Below, piece after piece: positions 10,115-21,800 of a DNA stretch of 64,000 nt (the stretch's first letter is position 1; every line of letters begins with the position of its first letter). The notes beneath the pieces were generated by a model that saw only the letters and a program-made list of their open reading frames with translations, did no database searches and was not told where the DNA came from. Both the position numbers and the translations under genes were made by a program. The stretch comes from Alternaria dauci. Taxonomy: Eukaryota; Ascomycota; Dothideomycetes; Pleosporales; Pleosporaceae. The stretch lies in contig NC_091277.1 in NCBI RefSeq assembly GCF_042100115.1, positions 1,240,001 to 1,304,000 of the forward strand, written 5' to 3'.

Positions 10115-11316
10115 GGCGGGCGGCTCTAGCGAGAGTGCGGTGTGTATAGGTGACTTGGTGGAGCGCCAATGGTAGGTATTGGGTGGATGTGGAGATTGCT
10201 AGTGTGACGGAGCTCACGATAGCTTTTTGGTGTTGACAGCATCAACAGCGTCACGCCTGCCCGCCCCTCTGTCCATGCCCCGCTGCAGTGCTTGGCATGC
10301 CTCACCTCTGTTCTTGTTCATGCAAACCTCCCAACTCACCACTCTGCGTTTCGAATCAACAACGTTTCCCACATGGGGCTGTCCATGCTCTAAAATGAAT
10401 GAAACCTACGTTATGATTGTACCTGATTGATCGACAACCGCATGGCTGGTCGCGTGTCTTTACTACCCACACGGCCGCGACGGGTCTGGGCACTGGGCAC
10501 TGGGCACTACAGTACTGCCACTTCGCATGGCACGGGATGACTACATGACAGTCTTTCAATCAGCCACATCCACAGCCTCGCATACGATCCAAGCCCGTGA
10601 GACAATATCTAGCCCCGCAACAAAAATCGATTTCGACGAGGCACTATTGGGCGAGTATGCAGTACAACGCCGCTGCATCTTATCATTGGACACGCGTGCA
10701 GAACGCGAGCACTGCAAATAGCACAGCCCGGCGCTTACATGCCAAACACCCAACCACGCCATGCAGCGCAACGTTCGTCTAGCCCAAAGTTTCTAGCGCG
10801 TGGTAGAGGCCCTGCCGACTATAAACTTGCCTTGACCAATCATGACATGTCCGTCGTCTTCGCCATGTCGTGGCCGTCCTTGAGCCGCTACCACCTCTCC
10901 ACCCAGACTCGGCTCTCTATGCGAGTGGACGGCCAACTGGCAGTGTAGCTCGGACGCATGCCACAGTAATACTAGCCCACAGTCTCTCTCGACGAGTAGG
11001 CGTCTACGCATGATATATCCTCTGACCATCGCGCTCGCGCCGCATCTACTCTCCTTCTGCCATTCACTTCTAGCCCTTCTCCGAGTACCTTCTTCCGCCA
11101 AGTCTTCGTTGATCGAAGCAATTCCATTTTTACCAGTAAGCTGTTGACCAGCGCAGTTTTGGGCTCTTGCTCATCTTAATATCGCTTCTATTCGGCTCCC
11201 TGTACCTCTGTATTTGGATCCCTACCACCCTCGCCGCATTCCCACATACTCGGATTTTTCAAAGGTATCTTTAGTAATACTCGCACGCGGCGGTGCTCAC
11301 GTCACCGCAATATACC
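10115..11316. promoter_or_regulatory. Divergent promoter region, epimerase / methyltransferase genes
   Basis: 1.2 kb between divergent starts. A 7-mer, ctgggca, is repeated three times in tandem at 10486-10506. The last 300 bp before the methyltransferase gene are C/T-rich, as in many fungal 5' leaders. Confidence 0.4.
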
Positions 11317-13983
11317 ATGATGCCAGAGATGCTGGAGCCCACAGTATACCATCCTGCAGCCCTTGGCACCATGGCCAACTCTCATCATGGCTTGTCTCTG
11401 CTGGATCAGAGACAGTCACTTAATGCCCCCGAAGACGAATCCACAATATCCTCCTACTACTTCGAGCCAAGATATTCGACCTCTTCGACATACCTACCCA
11501 GTGCTGTGTCGCCTTCTAGTATCGACGACTTCCCTACACCCAAGGCACGCTTATTCGATATGACCCCGCAGCCATCGCCACGCTTTCCTGTTCACTCGGC
11601 TACATATCCCCCAGTGAACCGGGCGAGTCGTGCTGACAGCGACTTCGACTCCCTCTACGACATCACCGATGATGAGGCTGAGGTACCTCTTCATGCATCT
11701 GCGTCAGTCAAGAAGCTCGCAACCCAGCCAAGGCAGAGACGATACCCATCAATCATCATCCCTTCGCCATCCGCATGGCCGACCATTGAGAAATTGAAGA
11801 GTGCAAACTCGGCGATGCCCGTTACTCCGTCGCTAGTTCTGACCCCATCTCGTCGCTTCCTTGACATGATCGACTCGCACAATTTGCATGTTCCCGCGCA
11901 CTCAGCTGCTCCCTCCTTGGACGGCAGCCTCACATCAGAAGAGATGGATAAGCTCAGCTGCCCTGCCACTCCAATCTCACAACGTAGACGTGGATCCATC
12001 TCCAGTACTGACTCATGGGGCCCTGTGCAACTCGACTTGCAAGCCATGGAGACCCTTCAGCATCTAGGCAATTCGCCATCCACGGAGCAGTACGAGGCGC
12101 CGGAGCAACAACAACCTCAGCCTGTCGAGTCCAGAGGCGAAATGCAAGAGGTTCCTCGACCAAGCCTTGGCTTGAGCATTCCGTCAACAATTTTCGGAAA
12201 TGGGTCCTCTGGTAGCACACCAATTTCCGCTCTGTCGGTCCCTTCTCCCGGTGGTTTCTTCTCGTCGCTTCAGTCGACTGCTCGTCACACTTGGAGTATT
12301 CCCAAGCGACAAGACTCGATCCCAAACACCTCCACTGCCGAGAGGTTTTACAACCTTCCGTGGGATAAGGAGAGCCGAAGGAACACTTCTCCCCACCCAG
12401 TGCCAGCTGTACCAGCTCTTCCGCCACGAAACTCGACCCTTGCCGGATCGACCCTTGACGGTTTTGATGAGCCCTTGTCGACATCACGCCCAGTTCTCCT
12501 CAGTAGTCCGACAGATGAGAATGTTGAGATCAAGGAGATCAACCCCAGCAAGACAATCTTTCAATACGATGAGAACTACAATGCCGGAGGTACTACCAAT
12601 CTTGAGATGACTGGTCGGTGGCTAGAGGAACAAGACGAGTTGCAAGCTGCTCTTAGAGACATGAACGACATGAGCTCTCCTAGTCTCTCGAGTGGCGCGC
12701 ACAGCCGCGGCAACTCAGTTGAGAAGGCTGTGGTCAAGAAGTCAGTCAAGTTTGCGGATGAGCCTGCCAAGTCTCCCGTGAAAGAGTCAACCGATGAGCC
12801 CATCATTACTTACGTCCAAGGCCTTGAGTACCTTCGGTCCCGGTGCCAAAAGAAGGATACCTTTATCCACCGCCAGACTCGTGCTGAGGCCATGCACGTA
12901 CAACGCCGTTGCAGTCCTTTGGCGCATCGCGATCAGCTCCTGGGCAAGTTTGAGCTTTGCCAGCCAGATCGCCCAGCGCCGCCGCGCCCTGTTTCCGAGT
13001 TCTTTGTCAATGATCCGACCGTTTTGAAAGAGAGGATTGCGCGTGCACAGATGGAGCGTCAGGCGCTCGACCAGATGCTGCCTATTCACTGGGTCTTACA
13101 AGCTCAGAAGCAACTCAATGGTGGCAAACTCCTCAGCAAGCCTGCAGTTCGATGCATCACTCGCGCTAGTACTCCGCGCATCCTCGATGTTGGTGGTATT
13201 GCTACCAACGATTGGGCATGGGACGTTGCATATGATTACCCCTACGCCAAGGTGGTTACCGTCTACACTGCTGGTAACAACAGGTCTTCCAACGTCAAAG
13301 GTCCAGACAACCACAAGCACCTCACTGTTCCCAACCTGTGGACTCTCCCCTTTCCTTCTGGTCACTTCGATGTCGTTTCGGCGCGTACACTCTACGAGCT
13401 CCTCAAGACAAGCAAACCCGTCGGAAAATCATCAGATGAGTACGACCTGTGCTTGAAGGAGTGCTACCGCTGTCTCAAGCCCGGTGGGATTCTCGACTTC
13501 AGTCTCATGGATGCCGACGTTGTCCATGCCGGCCGCAATGCTCAAGCCATGAGTGTCGAATTCGGCTTCAACCTCAAGACACGCGGCTACGACGCGCAGC
13601 CTACAAAGACATTTCTCCCGCGCATCTCGAAAGCGGGCTTCAAGGACGTACAGAGAGCGTGGATGCTCCTTCCCATGGGCAAGACGGCAGCGAACTGGCG
13701 CGACACACTCGCTGTTGGCGCCGAGCCAAAGCACCAAGAACGTCGCATCACAGAAGACGGCGAGATTGAACTCGAGGACGCACCGGTATTTGGTACCACC
13801 ATGGATGCGGCAATGTTGACGGGTGTAGTAGGAAGCTGGGCATGGGAAAGATGGCTGCTCAGGTTGCAAATGGAGATGGGCAAGGATGAGGAGAAGCTAC
13901 TGGAAGGTGTTGTCAACGTGCTGGAAGAGGGTGCACAAGGCCATGCGGGATGGCGAACATTGAAGGGCTGGGCGAGGAAGTGA
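11317..13983 (+). CDS. Large protein with C-terminal SAM-methyltransferase-like domain
   Basis: 888 aa from the first in-frame ATG (11317; a second ATG follows at 11320). The first 500 or so residues are Ser/Pro-rich and predicted disordered. From about residue 620 there is a class I methyltransferase fold: PRILDVGGIATNDWAW (motif I with Gly-Gly), PFPSGHFDVVSARTLYELL (motif IV region) and CYRCLKPGGILDFSLMDAD (post-motif). DVGG instead of DxGxGxG makes the SAM loop atypical. A conserved block with FIHRQTRAEAM precedes the domain. Homologues with this layout are common in filamentous ascomycetes and uncharacterised; the substrate is unknown. LSM2 follows 393 bp downstream on the same strand. 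Confidence 0.8.
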   Translation: MMPEMLEPTVYHPAALGTMANSHHGLSLLDQRQSLNAPEDESTISSYYFEPRYSTSSTYLPSAVSPSSIDDFPTPKARLFDMTPQPSPRFPVHSATYPPVNRASRADSDFDSLYDITDDEAEVPLHASASVKKLATQPRQRRYPSIIIPSPSAWPTIEKLKSANSAMPVTPSLVLTPSRRFLDMIDSHNLHVPAHSAAPSLDGSLTSEEMDKLSCPATPISQRRRGSISSTDSWGPVQLDLQAMETLQHLGNSPSTEQYEAPEQQQPQPVESRGEMQEVPRPSLGLSIPSTIFGNGSSGSTPISALSVPSPGGFFSSLQSTARHTWSIPKRQDSIPNTSTAERFYNLPWDKESRRNTSPHPVPAVPALPPRNSTLAGSTLDGFDEPLSTSRPVLLSSPTDENVEIKEINPSKTIFQYDENYNAGGTTNLEMTGRWLEEQDELQAALRDMNDMSSPSLSSGAHSRGNSVEKAVVKKSVKFADEPAKSPVKESTDEPIITYVQGLEYLRSRCQKKDTFIHRQTRAEAMHVQRRCSPLAHRDQLLGKFELCQPDRPAPPRPVSEFFVNDPTVLKERIARAQMERQALDQMLPIHWVLQAQKQLNGGKLLSKPAVRCITRASTPRILDVGGIATNDWAWDVAYDYPYAKVVTVYTAGNNRSSNVKGPDNHKHLTVPNLWTLPFPSGHFDVVSARTLYELLKTSKPVGKSSDEYDLCLKECYRCLKPGGILDFSLMDADVVHAGRNAQAMSVEFGFNLKTRGYDAQPTKTFLPRISKAGFKDVQRAWMLLPMGKTAANWRDTLAVGAEPKHQERRITEDGEIELEDAPVFGTTMDAAMLTGVVGSWAWERWLLRLQMEMGKDEEKLLEGVVNVLEEGAQGHAGWRTLKGWARK

Positions 13984-14376
13984 TGGAGGGGAGCGGACAT
14001 GATGTGAAATGGTTACGACGGCGCAGGATGATAGATGGGATTGGATAGGCTGGACTTGCCTGGACTAGGTTGATACCACAAAGCGAATTTCTTTTGTAGA
14101 TAATCCAAGATAGTGTCGAACATATATGAATATTTTCCTGTAGTGTCCGATTGTCTCCATACATCAATTGTGATGGTGGTGTTGAGGTCAGAGGGGCGAG
14201 GCGGCGGATCTGGGCAGCCTCGCTCGCGCTGGCGCGAACCCCACGCGGTCCATGCGCTGCGCATAACCTCGTCACTCTGCCATAGACACCCACGGCCGCG
14301 CCCAAGTACTCCACGCAACTCGAGTCCAGTTATACACGCCCTCTCCTATCGCAGACTCGTCTTGTATGCCCAGATA
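13984..14376. other. Short intergenic region
   Basis: 393 bp between the methyltransferase-domain gene and LSM2, which run in tandem. It must contain the terminator of the first and the promoter of the second. No distinct element recognised. Confidence 0.4.
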
Positions 14377-14831
14377 ATGCTCTTCTTCAGGTCCGTTTCC
14401 AATCTCCGCCCAGTGCCACGCATGTGCTAACAGCAGCGCAATAGCTTCTTCAAGACGCTCGTCGAGCACGAAATCACCGTCGAACTCAAGAACGAGGTCC
14501 AGATCCGCGGTACTCTCAAGAGCGTAGACCAATACCTCAACATCAAGCTGGACAATGCCGAGGCGGTGGATGAGCTGAGGTGGCCGCATCTGGTATGTTT
14601 TGGACCTTGCGGTTCTCCCCTGCCCAGGACGAGACAGCATACCTAGGACGAGGCTCTGGAAGTGGTGATAAGCATATGAGGCTAATTTGGCGACAGTGCT
14701 CGACAAAAGACATGTTTATTCGCGGCTCCGTCGTACGATACGTACACCTTCCTTCCGGTGCTGTGGACACCGCTCTGCTTGAGGACGCGACGAGGAGAGA
14801 GGCCGAGGCAGCGAAGAACAAGGCGAAGTGA
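14377..14831 (+). CDS. LSM2: U6 snRNA-associated Sm-like protein LSm2
   Basis: Exons 14377-14390, 14445-14592 and 14697-14831 give 98 aa. Splicing yields MLFFSFFKTLVEHEITVELK, then IRGTLKSVDQYLNIKLDN (Sm1 motif) and FIRGSVVRYVHLP (Sm2 motif), ending LLEDATRREAEAAKNKAK. These match LSM2 throughout, including the MLFFSFFKTL start. LSm2 is part of the Lsm1-7 ring for cytoplasmic mRNA decapping and the Lsm2-8 ring that binds the U6 3' end. The first coding exon is only 14 nt and is invisible to simple frame search. Introns are 54 and 104 bp. Confidence 0.95.
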
Positions 14832-15469
14832 GAGCGCGTGAGGATAACGCATTGGGATAACGCATGAAAAAACTACCGCTCTGGGAGGCGGTATGAGGCG
14901 GGCAAGACGAGCATGTGGGTATGCAACACGATGTGACGATCGAGGACATATCACATTCTGCAGCCAAAAATAAGAGCTGGAAGTTGAGATAACGGCGATT
15001 GGAAAGGCCTTGTAAACGAAATATGCGCCTGCAAACAAGGCGAAAAGAATATACCCATACGAAGAGCGAGGTGAGACTACTGCCTGGCTTGTTCCTCTTC
15101 AAAAAAATATCTACTTCTCTTTTCCATCTGTCTGTCCTACCTACCTCGCTTCTTTGCCATCGAAACTTATCACGTCTCTGAGATAGTTGTGCTGTCCATC
15201 GGATTTGCCAACTCACTATGAGTGTGGTTTCTATCTGTACCATCTACACGGGACCATGCTAAATGGATTGTAAAGTCCTCACCATGAGACGGGCCGTACA
15301 AGTCGCGTTCACTCTCACTTTTGCGCACTCCAATTTCAGCCCACAAACGCTTGATAAGGACTCATCTCTGAGACTTTGTCCATCTCTGGACACTGGCACC
15401 CGCTCTTGCAGCCACAACAAGCATCTTTGCGATCGAATACTACGCCTACCCGCTCTCGAAGTCGTGACG
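14832..15469. other. Intergenic region with possible upstream coding extension
   Basis: 638 bp. The frame of the next gene is open from an ATG at 15263, so part of this may be coding if that start is used. Otherwise it holds LSM2 3' UTR and a promoter. Nothing else seen. Confidence 0.4.
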
Positions 15470-15949
15470 ATGCCAGCAGCAACCATGACGAACATTGTCC
15501 GATCACCACCTACTCCCTCTGTCACCAGTCCTGCCGGAACACACACAAACACGCCCGCGCCTGAATTCTCCTACCCCCTCTCTCCCACCACAATCGGCCT
15601 GCTGTGCGGTTTGGGTGGCTGCGGTATCCTCGGTTTCATCGTATGGGCTATCGTTTACTTCCGATGGTTCAAGCCGATTGAAATACCGACCAAGGAGGGA
15701 GAAGGCGGATACTGCAACGCAGCCATGACCGAGCAGAACAGGAACAGTACACTCATGGATACAATACAGTATGCATTCACACACAACGTAAACGGCATTA
15801 CATCGGCAAGGCCATCTACAGACGGAGGCGTCTACCCTTCTGTAGGTATGGCGATCAATACTGCTCTTGAGAGGGAGATTTTGGAAATTCTCGAGGCGGA
15901 GGTTGCGACTATAGGGCGATGCCGGGGATTGGGCTCAGGGCTTGTATGA
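15470..15949 (+). CDS. Small single-pass membrane protein, unknown function
   Basis: 159 aa from ATG 15470; an in-frame ATG at 15263 would add 69 residues of poor quality. A Thr/Pro-rich, probably O-glycosylated N-terminal segment of about 35 residues precedes one hydrophobic helix, IGLLCGLGGCGILGFIVWAI (about residues 45-66), then a basic YFRWFKP stop-transfer and a roughly 90-residue cytoplasmic tail. This is the topology of a type III or signal-less type I membrane protein. No family recognised. It is convergent with the next gene. Confidence 0.5.
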   Translation: MPAATMTNIVRSPPTPSVTSPAGTHTNTPAPEFSYPLSPTTIGLLCGLGGCGILGFIVWAIVYFRWFKPIEIPTKEGEGGYCNAAMTEQNRNSTLMDTIQYAFTHNVNGITSARPSTDGGVYPSVGMAINTALEREILEILEAEVATIGRCRGLGSGLV

Positions 15950-16311
15950 AGATAGAGGGAGAGACTGCCAGTGGGGACGTTGGAAGTCTGTGAGGGATGG
16001 AGGATTTGTCGGTTGATCTTGGGGATTTGCGGAGGTATGCAAAATATCGATTGTGAGACGTTGACTCTGACTGACTAGGTAGGCAGGAGCGCTCCATTGC
16101 ACCATGGCCAGACTTTCAGTGTTTACCTCTACCTTTGTATGCGCCAATGGAAAATCCAGTCATTGTGAAAGAGAACAGCTTTGCGCGAAGCAGCCACATA
16201 CATGGGCTACTCATAAAAGTACACTCGCAGTTAGCGTGTAAGAGAATATTAAATACTCTCTCTGTAGTTGTCTAGGATGGATGTTTGATTTTTCCCTCGT
16301 ATAGCGTGCGC
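15950..16311. other. Convergent 3' region
   Basis: 362 bp between two stop codons on opposite strands. Nothing beyond presumed 3' UTRs seen. Confidence 0.45.
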
Positions 16312-16857
16312 TCATGAATCCTTCTCCATGTCCGTCTCAAGCAAAGGATCCTCCCGTACAACTTCCTCAATGGTCTCTCTTCTTATCCCGAGCATCTCGT
16401 ACCTCTTCGGCTTGAACATCTCCCACAACCTCTTTCTCAGAGACTTCTCCGTATCGCGCTCCTTCTTTTTCTTGCTAAGTTCCTTCCTCTTCTCCTTCCT
16501 CCGCTGCTTCACTTCCTCTTTTCCCTCGTCCGATGAGTCGGAGCTCCAACATAGACCCGGCATAATGGTCTCGCGCCAGGGACGTATGGATTTCTCGGTT
16601 ACTGGGGAAGCCTTTTGTTCTTTGCGCTGAATGTTCCTAGGTGGCGGCTGTGTTGGCAGAGCGGGCGGGAACAGAAAGTGCGCTGCTTTTGTAGTGAATA
16701 TGAGCGTGGCGAGGAAGATGAGTGCTGCTTTGGAGAGTATGATAAGACCGCGTTCGTCTGGTGATGCAAAATCTTCGATGAGGAAGCGGGTGGCGAGGAG
16801 GGAGAGGAGGATACATGGTAGCACGATCCATGGGGTCTGACCTGAGGGGTGCGCCAT
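16312..16857 (-). CDS. Two-helix membrane protein with basic tail, unknown function
   Basis: 181 aa, single exon. Two hydrophobic segments at about residues 9-27 (WIVLPCILLSLLATRFLI) and 37-63 (GLIILSKAALIFLATLIF and on) are joined by a short acidic loop (EDFASPDER). The C-terminal two thirds are strongly charged, with runs of Lys/Arg/Glu (KQRRKEKRKELSKKKKERD), likely helical and cytosolic. No family recognised. A hairpin in the ER or another organelle membrane is plausible but is inference. Confidence 0.55.
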   Translation of the reverse strand: MAHPSGQTPWIVLPCILLSLLATRFLIEDFASPDERGLIILSKAALIFLATLIFTTKAAHFLFPPALPTQPPPRNIQRKEQKASPVTEKSIRPWRETIMPGLCWSSDSSDEGKEEVKQRRKEKRKELSKKKKERDTEKSLRKRLWEMFKPKRYEMLGIRRETIEEVVREDPLLETDMEKDS

Positions 16858-18202
16858 GGTGGTGAGAGATTATGAACGTATGTGCGGACAGGGAAAGTGG
16901 CTAGTTTTGGATTTTGTGTAAGTGGAGGTTCATGCGTTTGCTTGTTTGATTATCTTCTCTCAGTTTGTGTACACAAGTGCCAAGTAGATAGAGCTAAGTA
17001 CGTGTTTGCGCGCCTGACCCAATTGCTTTCTTATTCTGGGTTTTTCTCTGAGTGAATTTACTTTCTCGACCCCGTGACTTGTTGCCCCGACCTTATGTAT
17101 TCTCCAAGAACTCGCCTTGTTTTGCATCCCTGGAGTAGTGACAGCGTCACTGCGGCCATGATCACAATTTATGAGATAAAGTGTCGGCTTGTGACATGTT
17201 TGCTAAAGCGATGATATTGCTCCAAGTTCAAAGACCATGGAATTTAGAGGTGAGTGTGAGATAAAATACTGTGCAAGCGCGTTGCTGCACATTAGGGAGG
17301 TCTTGATCCGGTTTGCGTGAGTAGGTTGCTACTTCCTTCACACTGTTCGTGACTTCCCAAAGTCGTCATGTTACCTACCCTCCACAAGAAACTGAGCTCG
17401 CAGCAGCTCTCACATGCCGTCATTCGTCATCACATCTAATACGAGAGAAGATCCTGGCCGAGGGTGGTCGATCTGAGTGTTCGGTTTGAGGAAGCAGAGG
17501 AGTATCGACATGTGCATCAAAGCTTCACAGGTGCTTCGTCATCTCTGCACATGCGATGGTAGAAGGAGATGCGTCACTTGCAGAAGGAAACAGGTACAAA
17601 GCATGAAGCCAGCATGAAGCCGGCATGATTGAGCAATGCAAGCATGGTTATCGAGTGACATGAAGGCTGCAGGTACGGTCACCGGCCCTTCCGAACACAT
17701 CAATACCACGTCTGCTCCTAATTCTACTCGGCCTAATAGTCTTCTCGCCCACAGAACGCTGCCGTGTGCGTGCGGCTAAATCACCCGGATATTTTGACGA
17801 GCCCAAGACTTGGTCGTTCATCGCCATTCTAGCCAAGCACGCTATTGAAGTTCACGTTCGCATACACTGGTAGCGGTAACAGGCCTTTTGTGAGCGAAGT
17901 CCTTGTGGCGAGGTCGGACCTGACCTTGTGTGCGACGTTAGCCTGCAGAAACATGTAATATCCAACATGACGCTAATGATTGACGCAGGGATTGGGCGCG
18001 CGCCGCCTGTGTGAGCGTTTTGCATATTGCCGGACGGTATCAATATTGTGAAAAACCGAGGCATGCCCTAGTCTGGCGAGCCATGGTCGGATCCGAACAT
18101 GGAGGTAGATGCGCCGGGGCGATGCTGCCCATGGTACGCAATGCTATCGCGTTATCAATACAGCGGATATGATAATGTCGGGATGATAGAGCGACATGGA
18201 CG
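16858..18202. other. Gene-free stretch, 1.3 kb
   Basis: Promoter side of the two-helix membrane gene and 3' side of CIA2. Short frames only. A tctcacatgc string at 17407-17416 resembles the introner core but lacks its flanks. Confidence 0.4.
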
Positions 18203-18858
18203 CTACTCGCACGTGGAGAGCATCTTCTTCAAGACGCCCATGAGGGTGCCGTTCTCGAGGGCAGCAGCGACCCTCTCCTTATCTCCCAGCTGCTTGTTGA
18301 CCTGGTCATCAGTGCTGTGGGTGCCCTTCTTGATGCGGACGTCGACGCGGAAGCGTGGGGGTAGGGCGTGCTCGAGACGGACGCGGACGCCTAGGCCGAT
18401 GACGGTGGCCAGGGAGCAGTGGGTGATGGTCGGGGTGATTTCAACGACGACGGTGCTAATGTTGGACAGCGGTGAAGAGGGCGGCACAATGTGAATGTCA
18501 GGCAGGTTGACGACTGACAGCGAGCCGAGGGACAGCGGGTGTTCAGGGTCGCAGATGGTGGAAATGAGGTCTGCCATGCGCGGGGTCAGCCAAAAGCTAA
18601 TTTCATCGAGAGCCCCCTTGCGCGCCCACCGTAGATTTCCTGCTCATCGATATCCTCACGTGCATCGTCGCTATCAGATGGGCTGGCAGAGGCAGAGTCA
18701 TCGAAGGGGTCGCTGAGGTAGTTGTAGCGCGGTATCAGGTCCTCGAACAAGCCCGTCCCGCCATCATCGCGCCTCTTGGCCGTCGACTCGCTGCGTCGGG
18801 AGGGCAGATCTGAGGGATTCAAGATGGTTGGGTTGGCGTTGTCCTTGTCGAGCTCCAT
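18203..18858 (-). CDS. CIA2: Cytosolic iron-sulfur assembly factor, MIP18/FAM96 family
   Basis: Exons 18858-18630 and 18570-18203 around a 59-bp intron (gtgggc...ggcag) give 198 aa. The spliced junction restores EIYDLISTICDPEHPLSL, followed by VEITPTITHCSLATVIGLGV and PRFRVDVRIKKGTHSTD, then NKQLGDKERVAAALEN; these are signature blocks of the MIP18/DUF59 family. The conserved Cys sits in THCS. Cia2 works with Cia1 and Met18 to deliver Fe-S clusters to cytosolic and nuclear enzymes. The N-terminal 75 residues are acidic and variable, as usual. The donor gtgggc is weak, but the alignment across the junction is exact. Confidence 0.93.
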
Positions 18859-21800
18859 GGCCGTCTACGTGCAGGGGATGCGTCGTCTTGGTGTAGTGGT
18901 GGCTGAAGGGAAGGAGCCGTCGTGGGCTCTTGCCCTTCCAGCAAATCTGCGAGGAAGCCACGCCCGGACCACCCGCAGCCCCTCCTCGGTGTTCGTCATC
19001 TAGCATGTGCCAGCCAGCCAGACAGTCGGATCCAGTCACCCGCCATTGGCCCCTTCACCCTCACCATCCCCTCTCCCTCTCCCGCTCTCACCTCACCCGG
19101 CAATGGCCGTCGGCGCTGCACACGAAGGAATCCCTGGCTGCCTTACCAATCACTCTGTAATGCATCAATTTCCCGCAGATTATCCGCGACACGCAGGGGA
19201 CACTTGGGTGTGGGGTGCAACGTTCATACCACAGGGCACCCGTGTTTGACTAGTGTCTGCAGATGCCGAGCAGCATCGTGTCATTCCATCACTGCGCCGG
19301 GGTATGCAGTTTGTCGACTCGTTGCCCCCCCTCCCCATCTTGCCGTCTCTCCCGGCCATTCTCGGCAAACATCCAGTGCCCATCTAGAAGGTCAGAGGTG
19401 CCATGGCGGCTGGCGAGCGTGCTTGGGCTTTCATCGGCAGCCGACGCATCCGGCTGATCGACCAGCTTGACAACTCTTTGCACTCTGCAAAGGCATGTTG
19501 CTTGGTCGTATTTGTCGAGGCATCTCAAAGACGGACGTCTTGTTCTGCCCGCGTGTGTCGGCTTGTCTACAATTACAGAGCCTCCAACTCGCTGTCGTGC
19601 TGTGGTACAAACAACATCTGTCGGCTCCTCCCGCCTTGTACTGCTCCCAGACCGGATGTGCTGCCTCATCCGGTGCACGACCAACCGCGCTGCTGGATTG
19701 TCCCTGCTCTGCTTGCCGTGTTCCTGAGCTGCAGGGAGATCAACGGCAGTGATCAGCGCAAGATGAGGTCAGTACTGTATGCGCCGTTATCCTGCCTGGA
19801 CGCCATGCAAAACACTGCTTCCATCGACCTTCCATGTGTCGACGGTAGCCTGGCGCCAGCACCTGTCAGTCATCGTACCATCCCGTCTCGCTCCATCGAG
19901 CAAGATGCGACTTGGCAACGCCCGTCGCGTCTCTGCGTGATCGAAGCTAGCACAAGTGCGCTGCCTGGCATTTGCCTCTGCCATCGCAGCTATCATCATA
20001 CCACCTGCCTGTCGGGCAAACTAAACTCTTCAGCTGCACAGCCTCTTCGCCTGCCGCGCGAGAGTATGACCCGGCAGTATGGTTGACAGATTAGAGGAGG
20101 ATGCCTAAGGAAAGGGACTTTCCACCCTAACCCTAACTTTCCATGCAATCTTCGGTCGTTCTTCATGTCATGCAATCGCCCCGTGGCGGACGAGAACACG
20201 ATCCATGCATCGGATCGAAGCCTTCTCCAGCTTCCATCAGCCATGTTTCGCTTCACGACCGTAATATTCGTATTAGGTTCATGCAGTGCCATGCCGTCTG
20301 TCTGTGCAGACTACATACACGTACAGAAAACCATCTTAGCCCAACAGAGAGTAGCCATCTGGAGTAATATTGTTTCATGCAGGCTACGCTGATGGTGATG
20401 CGTCTGCCGTTAGAACCTTGCATGCAGATGGCCCTACCAAGCTTCCGTACGAATCAATTCGCCGACGTGTCGAGCTCAACGACACACACCGATTCTGCCG
20501 AATGCTCTGCGGCATAGGACGGGATCGCGTATGCCCAACCCGTCCAAAGCCTCTCGAGTGAACGTCGAGTCTGGGGCCATGGAGATGCCACCGATGAAGA
20601 CGGCGGGACATTACCGAGGCCGACACGCGACGTCGAGTAGTGCGCGCCTATCCTCACACCGTGTTGAGCCAAGTCAATGCCGCAGCTATGTGGACAAGAC
20701 TTGTTTCGCTTTCGTCTCCCTGAAAGTCGTGCAGCGTCCTACCAGTCGAATCTTCGTACCCCCTATCTAGCCTGCTATAGTCGTACACCTGCTGTATTAT
20801 ATGTCGGCTAAAGCATGACATTCGTCATCGAAGCTAGTATTCGGAGATCACTTTCTAGAAGGCCCACCTGTCATTGCGGTACACTGCCAGACTATGTCTC
20901 AGAGATTCAGGCACCTAAGGCTGTGCGAGATGAGAAACTAGGTACAACTATGAACCGAACAAATGCACGCGCAAGCTTTGTCCAAACCGTCCAGCCCTAT
21001 CACGGGCAGGACCGGGCTTCTGCAGTCTACTGGTCACATCTGATCTTCTTTTTCTGGGCAATCCAGCAAATGCACCCGCCACCAAAACCTCGCGACAGAT
21101 TGCGTACGCGGTCCGCTGAAGGGTTTTACTTGCCTCTGAACGTGCTGAGTGAGAGTAGCGGCGCCATGTACGACGGCCTTTTCAGCTGTCAGATTTTGCC
21201 CCCGCTGATGTTATAGCAAACGTTCCCGGCCCATGGCAGACGACTTCAAAGGTCCACACTACCCGTAGTTCTGCGTGTTACGATTCAGCCCATCTCTAAC
21301 GGGCACGACAATCCCTGCGTCCCATTGCCTCACACCCCCACAGCACGGCAGTTCCCTGTGCCCGCAGCATCTTGGAAGCGGACGCTTGCGCTCACGCGCG
21401 TGCAGCTTGGGCGCCCATACCAAAGGCGCTACTTGTGCAGCAGTGCGGCTCCTGGATCCTGCACGCTTAAGTCGCATATCGTCTACCCCTCGCCCGCCTA
21501 TCGACCCCTTCATACACGGCGAACCGCCTAGGACCACAATACCCTCGACCCTCAGGAGATCCATACACTGCAACGCCACCATTCTGCGCGTGTGCCACGC
21601 TGCGAGCCGGCTGCCAGTGCGTCTTCGAAACCCCGGCATGCTAGACGTCGTCTCCACCTACCATCCCTATGCGCCTTCTGCCCTGATCTGCCGTATAACC
21701 TAACGACGCCGCGGCGTCGCGGAGATTTCCCTTGCGCTATAGGATTCCACCGTGTATCTATTCTCGATTTCGCATTCTTTGTGTTTAGTTTTGGCCTTTC

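Noticed and set aside
11214..11423. Possible upstream open reading frame overlapping the start of the methyltransferase-domain gene.
   Set aside because: The apparent start codon is TTG, so it is not a normal upstream frame.
17407..17416. tctcacatgc, the reverse of the introner core.
   Set aside because: A ten-base match in a gene-free region with no flanking similarity.
19403..20086. Frame of 227 codons in the 3.1-kb gap upstream of the eight-exon regulator.
   Set aside because: Composition rich in Cys, Ser and Arg with no motif and many competing frames on both strands; probably chance.
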